From assembly GCA_963778025.1 (NCBI GenBank), contig CAVZTA010000019.1, positions 372,001 through 436,000 on the forward strand: 64,000 nt of DNA. Reading direction: 5' to 3'. Position numbers and translations under genes: made by a program. The notes under the pieces are model-generated. The model was not told the origin of the DNA. It saw only the letters and a program-made list of their open reading frames with translations, and did not search any database. Of this stretch, positions 49,303 to 57,609 are shown one piece after another. Within the stretch, counting starts at the first letter, position 1. Each line of letters opens with the position of its first letter. Source of the stretch: CAVZTA01 sp963778025 (lineage in GTDB: Bacteria > Chloroflexota > Limnocylindria > Limnocylindrales > CSP1-4).

Positions 49303-51653
49303 ATGACCGAGACCGAGACGCGGCGCTGGATCCGGCCCGACGGCGTCGCCAAGGCGACCGGCCAGGCCCACTACACCGCCGACCTCGCGTTTCCGGGGCT
49401 CGCGCACGCGAAGCTCCTGCTCGCCGGGCGAGCCCACGCCCGGATCGTGCGGCTGGACACGACCCGCGCCCGCGCGCTCCCCGGCGTCCTGGCGATCCTG
49501 ACCGATGCGGACGTCCCGGATCGCCGCTACGGCTCGTTCGACTACGTGCTCGACCGCACGCTGTTCGCCCGGGACGTCGTGCGCTTCGAGGGCGAGGTCG
49601 TCGCCGCGGTCGCGGCGCTGTCGGTCGACCAGGCGGCGGCCGCGGTCGCGGCCATCGAGGTCGAGTACGAGGACCTCCCGGCGGTGCTCGACGTCGAGGC
49701 CGCGCTGGAGCCCGGCTCGCCGCTCGTCCACGAGGGCATCGCCGGCTACGCGCACGACCCGAACCTCGCGCCCACCGGCAACGTGGCCGGGCGCAACACG
49801 ATCGTGAAGCACGACCCCGATGCGGCGATGGCGGCCGCGCCGATCCGCATCAGGGAGCGCTACGTCGCCGACATGGCGCACCCCGTCCCGATCGAGCCGC
49901 ACACGGTCGCGGCGGAATGGCTCGGCGACCGGGTCACGGTGTGGTCGTCGACGCAGGTCCCGTTCTACGCGCGCGCCAAGACCGCCGAGGTCCTCGAGAT
50001 CCCCGAGCATCGCGTCCGCGTCGTCGTCAGCCACCTGGGCGGCGGCTTCGGCGGCAAGTGCGACTTCCACTTCGAGGCGCACGTCGCCGCGCTCGCCAAG
50101 GCCGCGCGGCGGCCGGTCCGGCTGGTGCTCAGCCGGCAGGAGGAGTTCGTCGCCCCCGACAAGGTGACGCACGCGATGGTCGTCGACGTCGAGACGGGCA
50201 TCGACGAGGACGGGGCACATCCTGGCCCGGCACGGCCGGATCCTCCTCGACAGCGGCGCCTACGCCTCGGACACGCCGGTCCTCGGCCAGCTCGCCGCGA
50301 TGATGGTCGCGGGTCCGTACCGGATCCCCGCCATCGACCTCGAGGCGCTCTCCGTCTACACCAACCGGACGCCGTCCGGGTCGGTCCGCGCCCCCACCGG
50401 CCCGCAGGCCTGCTGGGCGATCGAGCAGCATCACGACGTGCTCGCCGCGCGGGTCGGCCTCGATCCGGTCGAGTTCCGCCGGCGGAACCTCGTCCACCAC
50501 GGCGACGAGGGACCGACCTGCCAGCAGCACGAGGGCGAGGGCGCGCACGACGCGCTCGAGACCGCCGCCCGGCGGATCGGCTGGGGCGAGCCGCTGGGCC
50601 CGGGCGAGGCGATCGGCGTCGCGTCGGGCTGGTGGTTCAGCAACCCGGCGCCGTCCGGCGCGTGGGTCCGACTCGAGTCCGACGGCAGCGGACGGATCGT
50701 GACGGGCGCCCAGGAGAACGGGACGGGCGCCGTGATGGCGCTGCCGATCCTCGCCGCGGAGGTCCTGGGCATGGACCCCGGGGACTTCGCGATCACCTAC
50801 CAGGACACCGACGCCGGCCCGTACGACGGCGGCTCGTCGGGCTCGCAGACGACGTTCAACAACGGCCGCGCCGTGATCGAGGCGGCGAACGAGGTCAAGC
50901 AACAGCTCCTCACCCTCGCCGCAGAGGCACTCGAGGCGGCGGTCAGCGATCTGGAGCTGGTCGACGGGCATGCGCAGGTGGTCGGGAGCCCGGATCGGAA
51001 GGTCTCGATCGCGGAGCTGGCGTCGACGGCCCACTCCGGGTCCCTGCTGCTCGGTCGTGGCTCGGGCGAGCCGCCGGCCGGACCCGGATCACGACGCGAC
51101 GGCCTGCGTCGGCCGGCTCGGGTTCGAGTCGTTCTCGGCACCGACGTTCTTCACCCATGCGGCGCGGGTACGCGTCGACCCGCTGACCGGCGTCGTTCGC
51201 GTGCTCAAGGTGGTCGCGGCGACGGATGTCGGGCGGGTGCTCAACCCGGTCGGCGCCCAGGGGCAGATGACCGGCGGCATCGTGATGTCACTGGGGAACG
51301 CGCTGACCGAAGGCACGCAGTACGGCGGCGACGGGAAGCAGCGCAACCCGACGCTGCTCGACTACAAGCTGCTCACCTCCGCCGACGCGCCCGAGATCGA
51401 CAGCGTGCTGCTGGAGCACCCGGCGACGAACGGCGGGCCGAAGGGCTCGAAGGGCGTCGGCGAGCCGCCGATCATCCCCACGGCGGGCGCGGTCGCGAAC
51501 GCCATCGCGGCGGCATCCGGCGTCCGCGTCCGGCGCCTGCCGATGACGCCGGAGCGGGTCTGGCGGGCCGTGAACACCGGCGACGACGGCGCCCTGGAGC
51601 GGAACGCGCCGTTCGGGCCGGCGGTGGCGTCGGTGCCGGCGGTGGCTCGATGA
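49303..51653 (+). CDS. Xanthine dehydrogenase family, molybdopterin-binding large subunit (operon 2; two frame changes)
   Basis: The catalytic subunit of a second molybdenum hydroxylase. ATG 49303 follows AGGAGG. VVSHLGGGFGGKCDFHFE, SGSVRAPTGPQ (site arginine motif, different from FRGFG in operon 1), GPYDGGSSGSQTTFNNG and the C-terminal KGSKGVGEPP with the catalytic Glu are present. Extra bases near 50213 (a GGGG run) and near 51070 change frame twice; the length of 2351 bp fits two insertions in a ~783-codon gene. The differing site motif suggests another substrate than operon 1, possibly an aldehyde or other N-heterocycle. Confidence 0.88.
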
Positions 51654-52562
51654 GCGTGCGCTCGTTCGCGTCGGCCGGGTCGCTCGACGAGGCGCTCGCG
51701 GCGCTCGCGGCGGACCCGGACGCGCGGCCGGTCGCGGGCGGGACGGATCTCGTCGTCGCGTCGCGGCAAGGGCGTCGTCCGTTGCCGCCCTCGGTGGTCG
51801 CGATCGATCGGATCGCCGAGCTTGGCGGGCAGCGCGTGGACGGCTCGGGGTTGACGCTGGGTGCGCTGACGTCGCACGCGTGGCTCGCCTCGTCGGCGGA
51901 CGTCCGCTCGGGCTGGACGGCGCTGGCCGATGCGTCGGCCATCGTGGGGTCGCCCGCGACGCGCGGGACCGGCACGCTCGGCGGGAACCTCGTCAATGCC
52001 TCGCCCGCGGCCGAGACGACCGCGCCGCTCGTGGTGTTCGGCGCGTCCGTCACGCTGGCGTCGTCCGCCGGCCGGCGTGAGGTCCTGGTGGAGGAGCTGG
52101 CGACGGGGCCCGGACGGACGGTGCTCGCGCCTGGTGAGCTGCTCGTATCGGTGTCCGTGCCGCGCCCGGCGGCCGGATCCGGGAGCGCGTACGTGCGGCT
52201 CGAGTACCGGCAGGCGATGGAGATCGCGGTCGTGGGCGCGGCGGTGCTGGTGACGGTGGATGGCGATCGCATCGCCCGCGCGCGGATCGCGCTGACCGCC
52301 GTGGCGCCGACGATCGTGCGAGCCTCCGCGGCCGAGGCGGCGTTGGCGGGGGCCGCTGTCGGGGGGATCGACGGGGTCGCGCTGGGCGAGCTCATCGCGG
52401 GGGCGGCGCGCCCGATCGGGGACGTGCGTGCCTCGCAGGACTATCGAAGCGCGATGGTCGCGGTCGTGGCGCGTCGGGCGCTTGCCGCGGCGCTCATCCG
52501 GGCGGGCGGCGGAGACGGTGCCGGTCCCCGCATCGCGCTGGGCACACGGGCAGGAGGTCTAG
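51650..52562 (+). CDS. Xanthine dehydrogenase family, FAD-binding subunit (operon 2)
   Basis: The medium subunit. ATG 51650 overlaps the large-subunit stop (ATGA). FAD motifs RPVAGGTDLVVASRQG and TRGTGTLGGNLVNASPAAE are intact, as is the C-terminal domain YVRLEYRQAMEIAVVG. The frame in use runs on to 52654, well into the next gene. A TAG at 52560-52562, directly before the next start and after GGAGG, would be the natural end if one extra base lies near 52510-52550; 913 bp is a multiple of three plus one, as in other broken genes here. The end is therefore inferred. Confidence 0.87.
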
Positions 52563-53054
52563 GTGGCGGTCGTGCTCGAGCTGACGGTCGATGGTGTGCC
52601 GGTCAGCGCGGCCATCGATCCGGGACGCACGCTCCTCCGGGCGCTCCGCGATGACCTCGGCCGGACGGGTCCGAAGGAGGGCTGCGACGACTCCGAGTGC
52701 GGCGCCTGCATGGTCCTGCTCGACGGTCAGCCGGTGAACAGCTGCTCATACCTGGCGCTGCAGGCGCAGGGCCGTCAGGTCACCACGGTCGAGGGGCTGG
52801 CGGGCGCCGACGGCGAGGTGAGCCCGCTCCAGCGCGCGTTCATCGAGGGCGGCGGCATCCAGTGCGGGTTCTGCACGCCGGGGATGCTCATCTCGGCATC
52901 GGCGCTGCTCGCGGCCGAACCGGACCCGTCCGAGGAGGCGATCCGGGAGGCGCTGGCAGGCAACCTGTGCCGCTGTACCGGCTATCAGCCGATCATCCAG
53001 GCGGTCCAGCGCGCCGCCGCGGAGCTCCGAGGCGAGGTTCGTCCGGCGACCTGA
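52563..53054 (+). CDS. Xanthine dehydrogenase family, 2Fe-2S subunit (operon 2)
   Basis: The small electron-transfer subunit, 163 residues from GTG 52563, with GGAGG upstream. First cluster ligands: GCDDSECGACMVLLDG and VNSC. Second cluster: QCGFCTPGM and NLCRCTGYQP. Gene order large-medium-small differs from operon 1 (large-small-medium). It is the last gene of the unit; the following 636 bp hold repeat elements. Confidence 0.95.
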   Translation: MAVVLELTVDGVPVSAAIDPGRTLLRALRDDLGRTGPKEGCDDSECGACMVLLDGQPVNSCSYLALQAQGRQVTTVEGLAGADGEVSPLQRAFIEGGGIQCGFCTPGMLISASALLAAEPDPSEEAIREALAGNLCRCTGYQPIIQAVQRAAAELRGEVRPAT

Positions 53055-53099
53055 GCGGCTCTCGGGCACGGCACCCCGGCTTCCGCCCGGGCGTGACCG

Positions 53100-53290
53100 C
53101 CTGATGTGCATCTCGCGGCCTTGAGCGGCGCAAGCTCCGGTGGGCGGTCGCCGAGCCGCGCTTCGCGGGCGGTGGAGCGGGCCTTGCGCCGTCGGATGAT
53201 CCCGTGATGTGCAGCGCCAGCCAGAAGCCGGCGCGTTCGTCGTCGACGCGGACCCTTCGTCGCTCGCCAGGCCCGGAAATGCACATCAGG
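53100..53290. repeat. 191-bp intergenic element with 21-bp terminal inverted repeats
   Basis: CCTGATGTGCAT (53100-53111) has an exact inverted match at 53279-53290. Extending inward gives 21-bp arms (53100-53120 and 53270-53290) agreeing at 18 positions. A third TGATGTGCA lies inside at 53205. No open frame looks genuine. The layout recalls a short non-autonomous (MITE-like) element or a long hairpin. It starts 46 bp after the 2Fe-2S gene stop. No second copy was noticed in the window. Confidence 0.5.
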
Positions 53291-53359
53291 TGCGCATCGC
53301 CGAGCGTTGGCCGTTTGGCGACGCTGCCTGGGCGCGTGCGTCCCGTTTCCCGGGGCGGT

Positions 53360-53506
53360 ATGCAGGAACTGCATGCTGTGACCCTCGGGAGCCCCAGACG
53401 CGTCGCGATCAGTCAGCTGCTGCATGGACGCGCCCCGAACATTCACGAGGTGCATCGACACGACGCGATGCGTGTCGCCGCCGGTCACGACATGCAGGAA
53501 CTGCAT
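53360..53506. repeat. 147-bp four-dyad intergenic element, copy B
   Basis: Dyads start at 53360 (ATGCAGGAACTGCAT), 53411 (AGTCAGCTGCTGCAT), 53441 (ATTCACGAGGTGCAT) and 53492 (ATGCAGGAACTGCAT). The spacings are again 51, 30 and 51 bp. The first and last dyads are identical to each other. Inside, GCTGTGACCCTCG and GTCGCCGCCGGTCAC are shared exactly with copy A, while other spacer bases differ. The 49-codon frames of copies A and B match at 24 residues on the plus strand and 27 on the minus strand. Outside the 147 bp the two loci are unrelated. Confidence 0.8.
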
Positions 53507-53546
53507 CGCGCCCGGCCGAGGGGTCAGCGCGAACGACGGCGCGGGG

Positions 53547-53633
53547 TCAGCTCGAGCGCCGGCGGCCGGCGAGCATCAGGGCGACGAGGCCGAAGATGAA
53601 CAGCCCCGCCGAGATGACCATCACGAGCTCCAT
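53547..53633 (-). CDS. Possible 28-residue membrane peptide
   Basis: ATG 53633 opens MELVMVISAGLFIFGLVALM followed by LAGRRRSS, one membrane helix with a basic end. There is no clear ribosome site, and the length is at the limit of what can be judged. It lies 57 bp before the M1-like peptidase gene on the opposite strand. Confidence 0.25.
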   Translation of the reverse strand: MELVMVISAGLFIFGLVALMLAGRRRSS

Positions 53634-53689
53634 GCCCGGGTGACGCCCCGCCGCGGCTGCGTGTTGCGACCGCGGTAGCATCGACGTCG

Positions 53690-55210
53690 ATGCTCCTCCG
53701 CCGCGCGCTCGGCGCGCTCGTCGCGTCGTCCGTGCTCGTGGCCGGCTGCGCGACGACCCCGGTGTCGCCATCGACCGTCATCGACCCCGCATCGCCGCCG
53801 GTCCCCAGCGTCGTCCCAGCGACCGCGACCACGACCGCGACGGCCACCGCCTCGACCCCGGATCCGACCGCCTCCACGACCCCCACTTCGGCGCCGCGGA
53901 CGCCGGCGCCCGCACCCACCCCGACGGCCAGCCCGACGCCGGTCGCCACCGTCACCCCTGACGCCTCCGCGATCATCCCGGGCTCCGTGGACCGGACGAG
54001 CCTCGACCTCCAGGCGACCTACGACGTCAGCGCCAGGCTCGACTTCGCGACCCGCGCCTTCAGCGCCCGCACGACGCTCGTCATCACGAATACCAGCGGC
54101 GGCCCGATCGACCGTCTGGAGCTCAACACCATCGCCGCCCGCCTCGGCTCGATGCACCTCCTGACGGTGACCGTCGACGGCCACGCGGCGCGGGCGACCG
54201 TGACGGACCAGACGATCAGCGTCTCGCTCGGCGGCATCCTGCCGGCGGGCGCGACCGCCACGGTCCAGGTCCCGTACACCTCGAAGCTCCGGGCATCGAC
54301 CGCCGGTAGCGACTGGATGTTCACCAAGGCGAACGGCATCGTCTCCATCTACCGCTGGGTGCCCTGGATCAGCCGCTCCACCCGGTTCGTCCGCCCGGAC
54401 CACGGCGACCCCTTCGTCACGCCCGTCAGTCCGCGCGTCGTCGTCCGGCTCACGACCGATCGCTACCTGCGCATCGCCGGCACCGGTGAGCGCGTCTCGA
54501 TCAGCGCCGATCGTCGACACCAGACCTTCCGCGCCGAGCAGGTCCGCGACTTCGTCTTCTCGGCGGCGCCTGATTACCAGGTCCACGAGACCACGGCCGG
54601 CAGCCACACGATCCGCGTCGCGACACGCCCGGGCGCCGCGTGGTCGACCATGCTCAGCGCCGCGAGGAACGCGCTGACGAAGCTCGAGTCACGTCTCGGC
54701 AGCTATCCGTACCGGCTGTTCACCGTCGCGCAATCGGCCGGTGGCTTCGGGATGGAGGGGCCGATGACGGTGTGGATCCCGTCGGGCGTCGGCGCGTCGA
54801 ACCTGCGCTATCTGGTGACCCATGAGACGGCACACCAGTGGTTCTACGGGATCGTCGGCAACGACCAGGCGCGCCAGCCGTTCGCCGATGAGGCGGCGGC
54901 CGACTTCGTCGCGCGCTTCATCCTCGGCCTGAAGCGGGCGTCACGGTGCTCGACCGACACGCTGGATCGGTCCATCTACGAGTACACCGAGACCTGCTAC
55001 TACGAGACGATCTACATCCAGGGCGGCAACGTCATCGACTCGCTCCGGCAGCGGATGGGCGAGACCGCGTTCTGGAGGGCGCTCAAGGGCTACGTCGCGG
55101 ATCACCGGTTCGGGCTGGCGGGGACGACCTGGCTGCTCGACGCGCTCGACGACGGGACGTCGCTCAGCTTCACGAGCACCTACAAGGTGCGCTTCCCCCG
55201 GCTCTACTGA
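53690..55210 (+). CDS. M1-like (gluzincin) metallopeptidase lipoprotein
   Basis: A 506-residue exported protein. The N-terminus LGALVASSVLVAGCATT is a lipoprotein signal (VAGC). A Pro/Thr/Ala-rich spacer (residues 25-95) leads to a beta-rich domain and a peptidase domain with GGFGMEGPM (substrate loop, GxMEN-like) and HETAHQWFYGIVGND, the HExxH zinc site near residue 378. A third ligand Glu in FADEAAADF lies 18 residues on. All zinc ligands and the catalytic Glu are present. It probably cleaves peptides outside the membrane. Its end overlaps the opposing MpaB-family gene by 7 bp. Confidence 0.87.
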   Translation: MLLRRALGALVASSVLVAGCATTPVSPSTVIDPASPPVPSVVPATATTTATATASTPDPTASTTPTSAPRTPAPAPTPTASPTPVATVTPDASAIIPGSVDRTSLDLQATYDVSARLDFATRAFSARTTLVITNTSGGPIDRLELNTIAARLGSMHLLTVTVDGHAARATVTDQTISVSLGGILPAGATATVQVPYTSKLRASTAGSDWMFTKANGIVSIYRWVPWISRSTRFVRPDHGDPFVTPVSPRVVVRLTTDRYLRIAGTGERVSISADRRHQTFRAEQVRDFVFSAAPDYQVHETTAGSHTIRVATRPGAAWSTMLSAARNALTKLESRLGSYPYRLFTVAQSAGGFGMEGPMTVWIPSGVGASNLRYLVTHETAHQWFYGIVGNDQARQPFADEAAADFVARFILGLKRASRCSTDTLDRSIYEYTETCYYETIYIQGGNVIDSLRQRMGETAFWRALKGYVADHRFGLAGTTWLLDALDDGTSLSFTSTYKVRFPRLY

Positions 55211-56175
55211 CCCGCGACCCGTCGGTCGGCGGCGCGGGCGATGCCGAACTGGCGGAACGACGCTGGCAGGAGCGGGCGCCAGCCGAGCCATCCGGTCCGG
55301 AGCCAGGCAGCGATCGCGCGCCGCGCGGGCCCGAGCTCGAGGCCGTACTCGATGCGTGTCGTCGGCGGCAGCAGCTCGAGCGCGGGATACAACTGCCAGT
55401 CGTAGGCGATCGGCGGGATCGCGCCGAGGACGCGAGCGACGGGCTCGGTGGCCGACCCGAGGCGCCTGGCGATGGCCGCCTGGCGGGCGAGCGGCGCGAG
55501 CGATGGGTGGAGGATGTGCCGCGACAGGTCGATCGCCGTCGGCGTCGGGTGCACGGGACCGCCCGGAGCGAGCATCCCGTCGAGGTACGCCTCGAAGGCA
55601 TCGAGGTCGCGCGGCAGGAGCGAGGGCGGCACGCCGAACGCCCGACCGATCGGCTTCGACTCGGCGTAGTAGCGGCGCCGCTCGTCACGCGAGAGCGGTG
55701 CGATCCAGCGGTCGAAGGCGACCATCGTGGAGTCGACCAGCGTCGCGTGGACCCACAGCGAGAGCTCCGGGTCACGCGCCTGGTACGCGGAGCCGTGACG
55801 GGCGGCGGCGCCCCGATCGTTGACCGGGCCGGTGATCGATCGATGGAGCGCGTTGAGGCGCCGGATCTCGGCCCTGGCCTGGCTCGCCGAGCCGTAGACG
55901 ATCGTCAGATACGAACGCGTCGTCGCCGTCAGGCGGGACCACGGGTCCTCCCGGAAGCCCGAGTGCTGGTCGACGCCCTCGGCGACGAGCGGATGGGCGA
56001 TCTGGAGCAGGAGCGCGCGGGGACCCGCGCCCAGGAGCAGCACCGCCTCGCGGTTGAGCCGCCACGCTTCCGATCCCGGGCCGTAGAGGCCCGCGGCCTC
56101 GGACGCCGCGGCGTCATCGGCATCGGCATCGGTCATCCGCTCGTTCGCCGTGCGCGCATCCTCATCGACCGTCAT
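55204..56175 (-). CDS. Oxygenase MpaB family protein (DUF2236)
   Basis: A 323-residue protein. LLLQIAHPLVAEGVDQHSGF, FREDPWSRLTATTRSYLTIVYG (in part WSRLTATTRSYLT) and LWVHATLVDSTM are hallmarks of the DUF2236/MpaB family. These proteins bind a b-type haem through conserved histidines and include rubber oxygenase (Lcp) and MpaB-type oxygenases. His in AHPLV, QHSGF and VHATL could be ligands. There is no signal peptide; the N-terminal ~30 residues are Asp/Ala-rich. Its substrate cannot be inferred. It starts 21 bp from the divergent gene at 56197. Confidence 0.83.
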   Translation of the reverse strand: MTVDEDARTANERMTDADADDAAASEAAGLYGPGSEAWRLNREAVLLLGAGPRALLLQIAHPLVAEGVDQHSGFREDPWSRLTATTRSYLTIVYGSASQARAEIRRLNALHRSITGPVNDRGAAARHGSAYQARDPELSLWVHATLVDSTMVAFDRWIAPLSRDERRRYYAESKPIGRAFGVPPSLLPRDLDAFEAYLDGMLAPGGPVHPTPTAIDLSRHILHPSLAPLARQAAIARRLGSATEPVARVLGAIPPIAYDWQLYPALELLPPTTRIEYGLELGPARRAIAAWLRTGWLGWRPLLPASFRQFGIARAADRRVAGQ

Positions 56176-56196
56176 CCGCCTACTCTACGAGGACGC

Positions 56197-56787
56197 ATGT
56201 CGACGACCGCCGGGCGCCGCTGGGGCGCCGATTTCGACCCCGACCGCCTCGCCGCCCTCGAGACCCGGATGTGGAAGGCGTACTACCGCCGCCAGCCGGC
56301 GCGGCTGTTCGGCCTGCTGGTCCTCGGATTGCGCGAGCAGGCGCACGCGTCCTGGCCGCGGGCGCTCGCGGCGTCGCTGTTCCTGACCAAGGCGGCGGCG
56401 GGCTTCGCGCGCTCGACCGGCGACTACGAGCGGTTCGCCCCGGACGTGGCGCGCGGCTACCAGCTCCTGGGTCTCGACGAGGGCGTCGACCTCGCCGAGG
56501 TCGCGCGCTGGGAGCTCCGCTGGTGGGTCGTCCGCCGCGAGATCGGCCTGGCGGCCGGCGAGGCGGCAGGCGACGCGATCGCGCGCACGTACGCGGCGCT
56601 GTATCGCGTCCCGTTGGAGCAGGTGGCGGAGGCGGGTCGCCTGCGCGGGGTCGCCGCCGAGGTCCGCGACCGTGGCGCGACGGCGGATCCCGACGGCCAG
56701 AAGGGTCCCGGGCGCGCCTACTGGCCCGAAGTGGCCCGCTTGCTTCGCGACTCGTACCGCAGCCTCAAGGCGGCGGTCGCAGCCTGA
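56197..56787 (+). CDS. Conserved-looking hypothetical protein, 196 residues
   Basis: ATG 56197 gives a mainly helical protein rich in Ala, Arg and Leu: ALETRMWKAYYRRQPARLFGLLV, then WPRALAASLFLTKAAAGFARS, WELRWWVVRREIG and a C-terminal RAYWPEVARLLRDSYRSLK. No transmembrane helix or catalytic motif is certain. I do not recognise a family. The short divergent gap to the MpaB-family gene suggests shared regulation, so it may be a partner. The ordered pattern of aromatic and acidic residues and an intact frame argue for a real gene. Confidence 0.65.
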   Translation: MSTTAGRRWGADFDPDRLAALETRMWKAYYRRQPARLFGLLVLGLREQAHASWPRALAASLFLTKAAAGFARSTGDYERFAPDVARGYQLLGLDEGVDLAEVARWELRWWVVRREIGLAAGEAAGDAIARTYAALYRVPLEQVAEAGRLRGVAAEVRDRGATADPDGQKGPGRAYWPEVARLLRDSYRSLKAAVAA

Positions 56788-56809
56788 TCGCCGCGGAAGC
56801 GGTCCTCGC

Positions 56810-57478
56810 TCAGCGGTCGCCGGGGCGCCGGCCGACGACCCACCACGCGGCCGGGAAGGCCACGGCCGCGAGCAGCAGCTTGATCGCGTCGCCGACGAGG
56901 AACGGCGTCAGGCCCTTCGCGATCCCCTCCTGCAGCGTGAACCCGGTGGCGGCCATCAGCCACGGCACGCCGAACGCGTAGATCACGAGGTTGCCCAGGA
57001 ACATCGCGGCGATCGCGCCGCCCAGCCGGCGATCCCAGCCGAGCTCCGCCAGTCGCCCGACCAGCGCCGACGCGAACACGAACCCGACGAGGTAGCCGCC
57101 GGTCGGGCCGAGGACGATCGTCCCGTCCTGGACGCTCAGGATCGTGGCCGGCCCGGACGCGCCGCCCGAGTAGACGGGCAGGAAGAACCCGATCAGCAGA
57201 TAGCCGAGGGTGGCCAGCGTCCCTCGGCGATACCCGAGCGCGCCACCGACGAGCAGGACCGCGAACGTCTGGCCGGTGATCGGCACGGGCGAACCGGGCA
57301 CGGGGATCCGGACGAGCGACGACAGGGCGATGAGCATCGCGCCGGCCACGACGAGCGCGATGTCGCGCAGCCGCGGGGAGAGGCGCTCGCCGAAGCGGAC
57401 CGGGATCAGGAAGTCGCCGATCGTGATACCGCGTTCGGCGGCGGGAACGCGGTGGAGTGCCGGGATGGCGATCGTCAT
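56810..57478 (-). CDS. bioY: BioY biotin transporter S-component
   Basis: A 222-residue membrane protein of the energy-coupling-factor type that binds biotin. PVPITGQTFAVLLVGGALGYRRG contains the BioY hallmark (PITGQTFAVLL), and GPTGGYLVGFVFASALVG is the second conserved part. Six helices can be drawn. The frame is intact from ATG 57478. EcfA and EcfT partners are not encoded nearby, so it may use shared ones or work alone. The end lies 22 bp from the convergent hypothetical gene. Confidence 0.93.
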   Translation of the reverse strand: MTIAIPALHRVPAAERGITIGDFLIPVRFGERLSPRLRDIALVVAGAMLIALSSLVRIPVPGSPVPITGQTFAVLLVGGALGYRRGTLATLGYLLIGFFLPVYSGGASGPATILSVQDGTIVLGPTGGYLVGFVFASALVGRLAELGWDRRLGGAIAAMFLGNLVIYAFGVPWLMAATGFTLQEGIAKGLTPFLVGDAIKLLLAAVAFPAAWWVVGRRPGDR

Positions 57479-57609
57479 GCTCTCCCTCCCGACCGCAGGG
57501 CCGCGGTCGGTCGTGCGCCCAGTCTAGCAACCGCCGTCTGCCCGAGACGAACCCCTGTTCGAGACGCGCCTGGGTCGGAGTCGTCGACCCCCTGGCCGAG
57601 GTGGCGACG

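Noticed and set aside
46530..49352. A 940-residue open frame upstream of DUF4331
   Set aside because: Only the last ~366 codons are DUF4331, with their own ribosome site and signal peptide. The rest is an Arg-rich out-of-frame reading of glcD.
57479..57609. Possible biotin operator or riboswitch near bioY
   Set aside because: No BirA-like dyad or known RNA motif is visible in the gap upstream of bioY.
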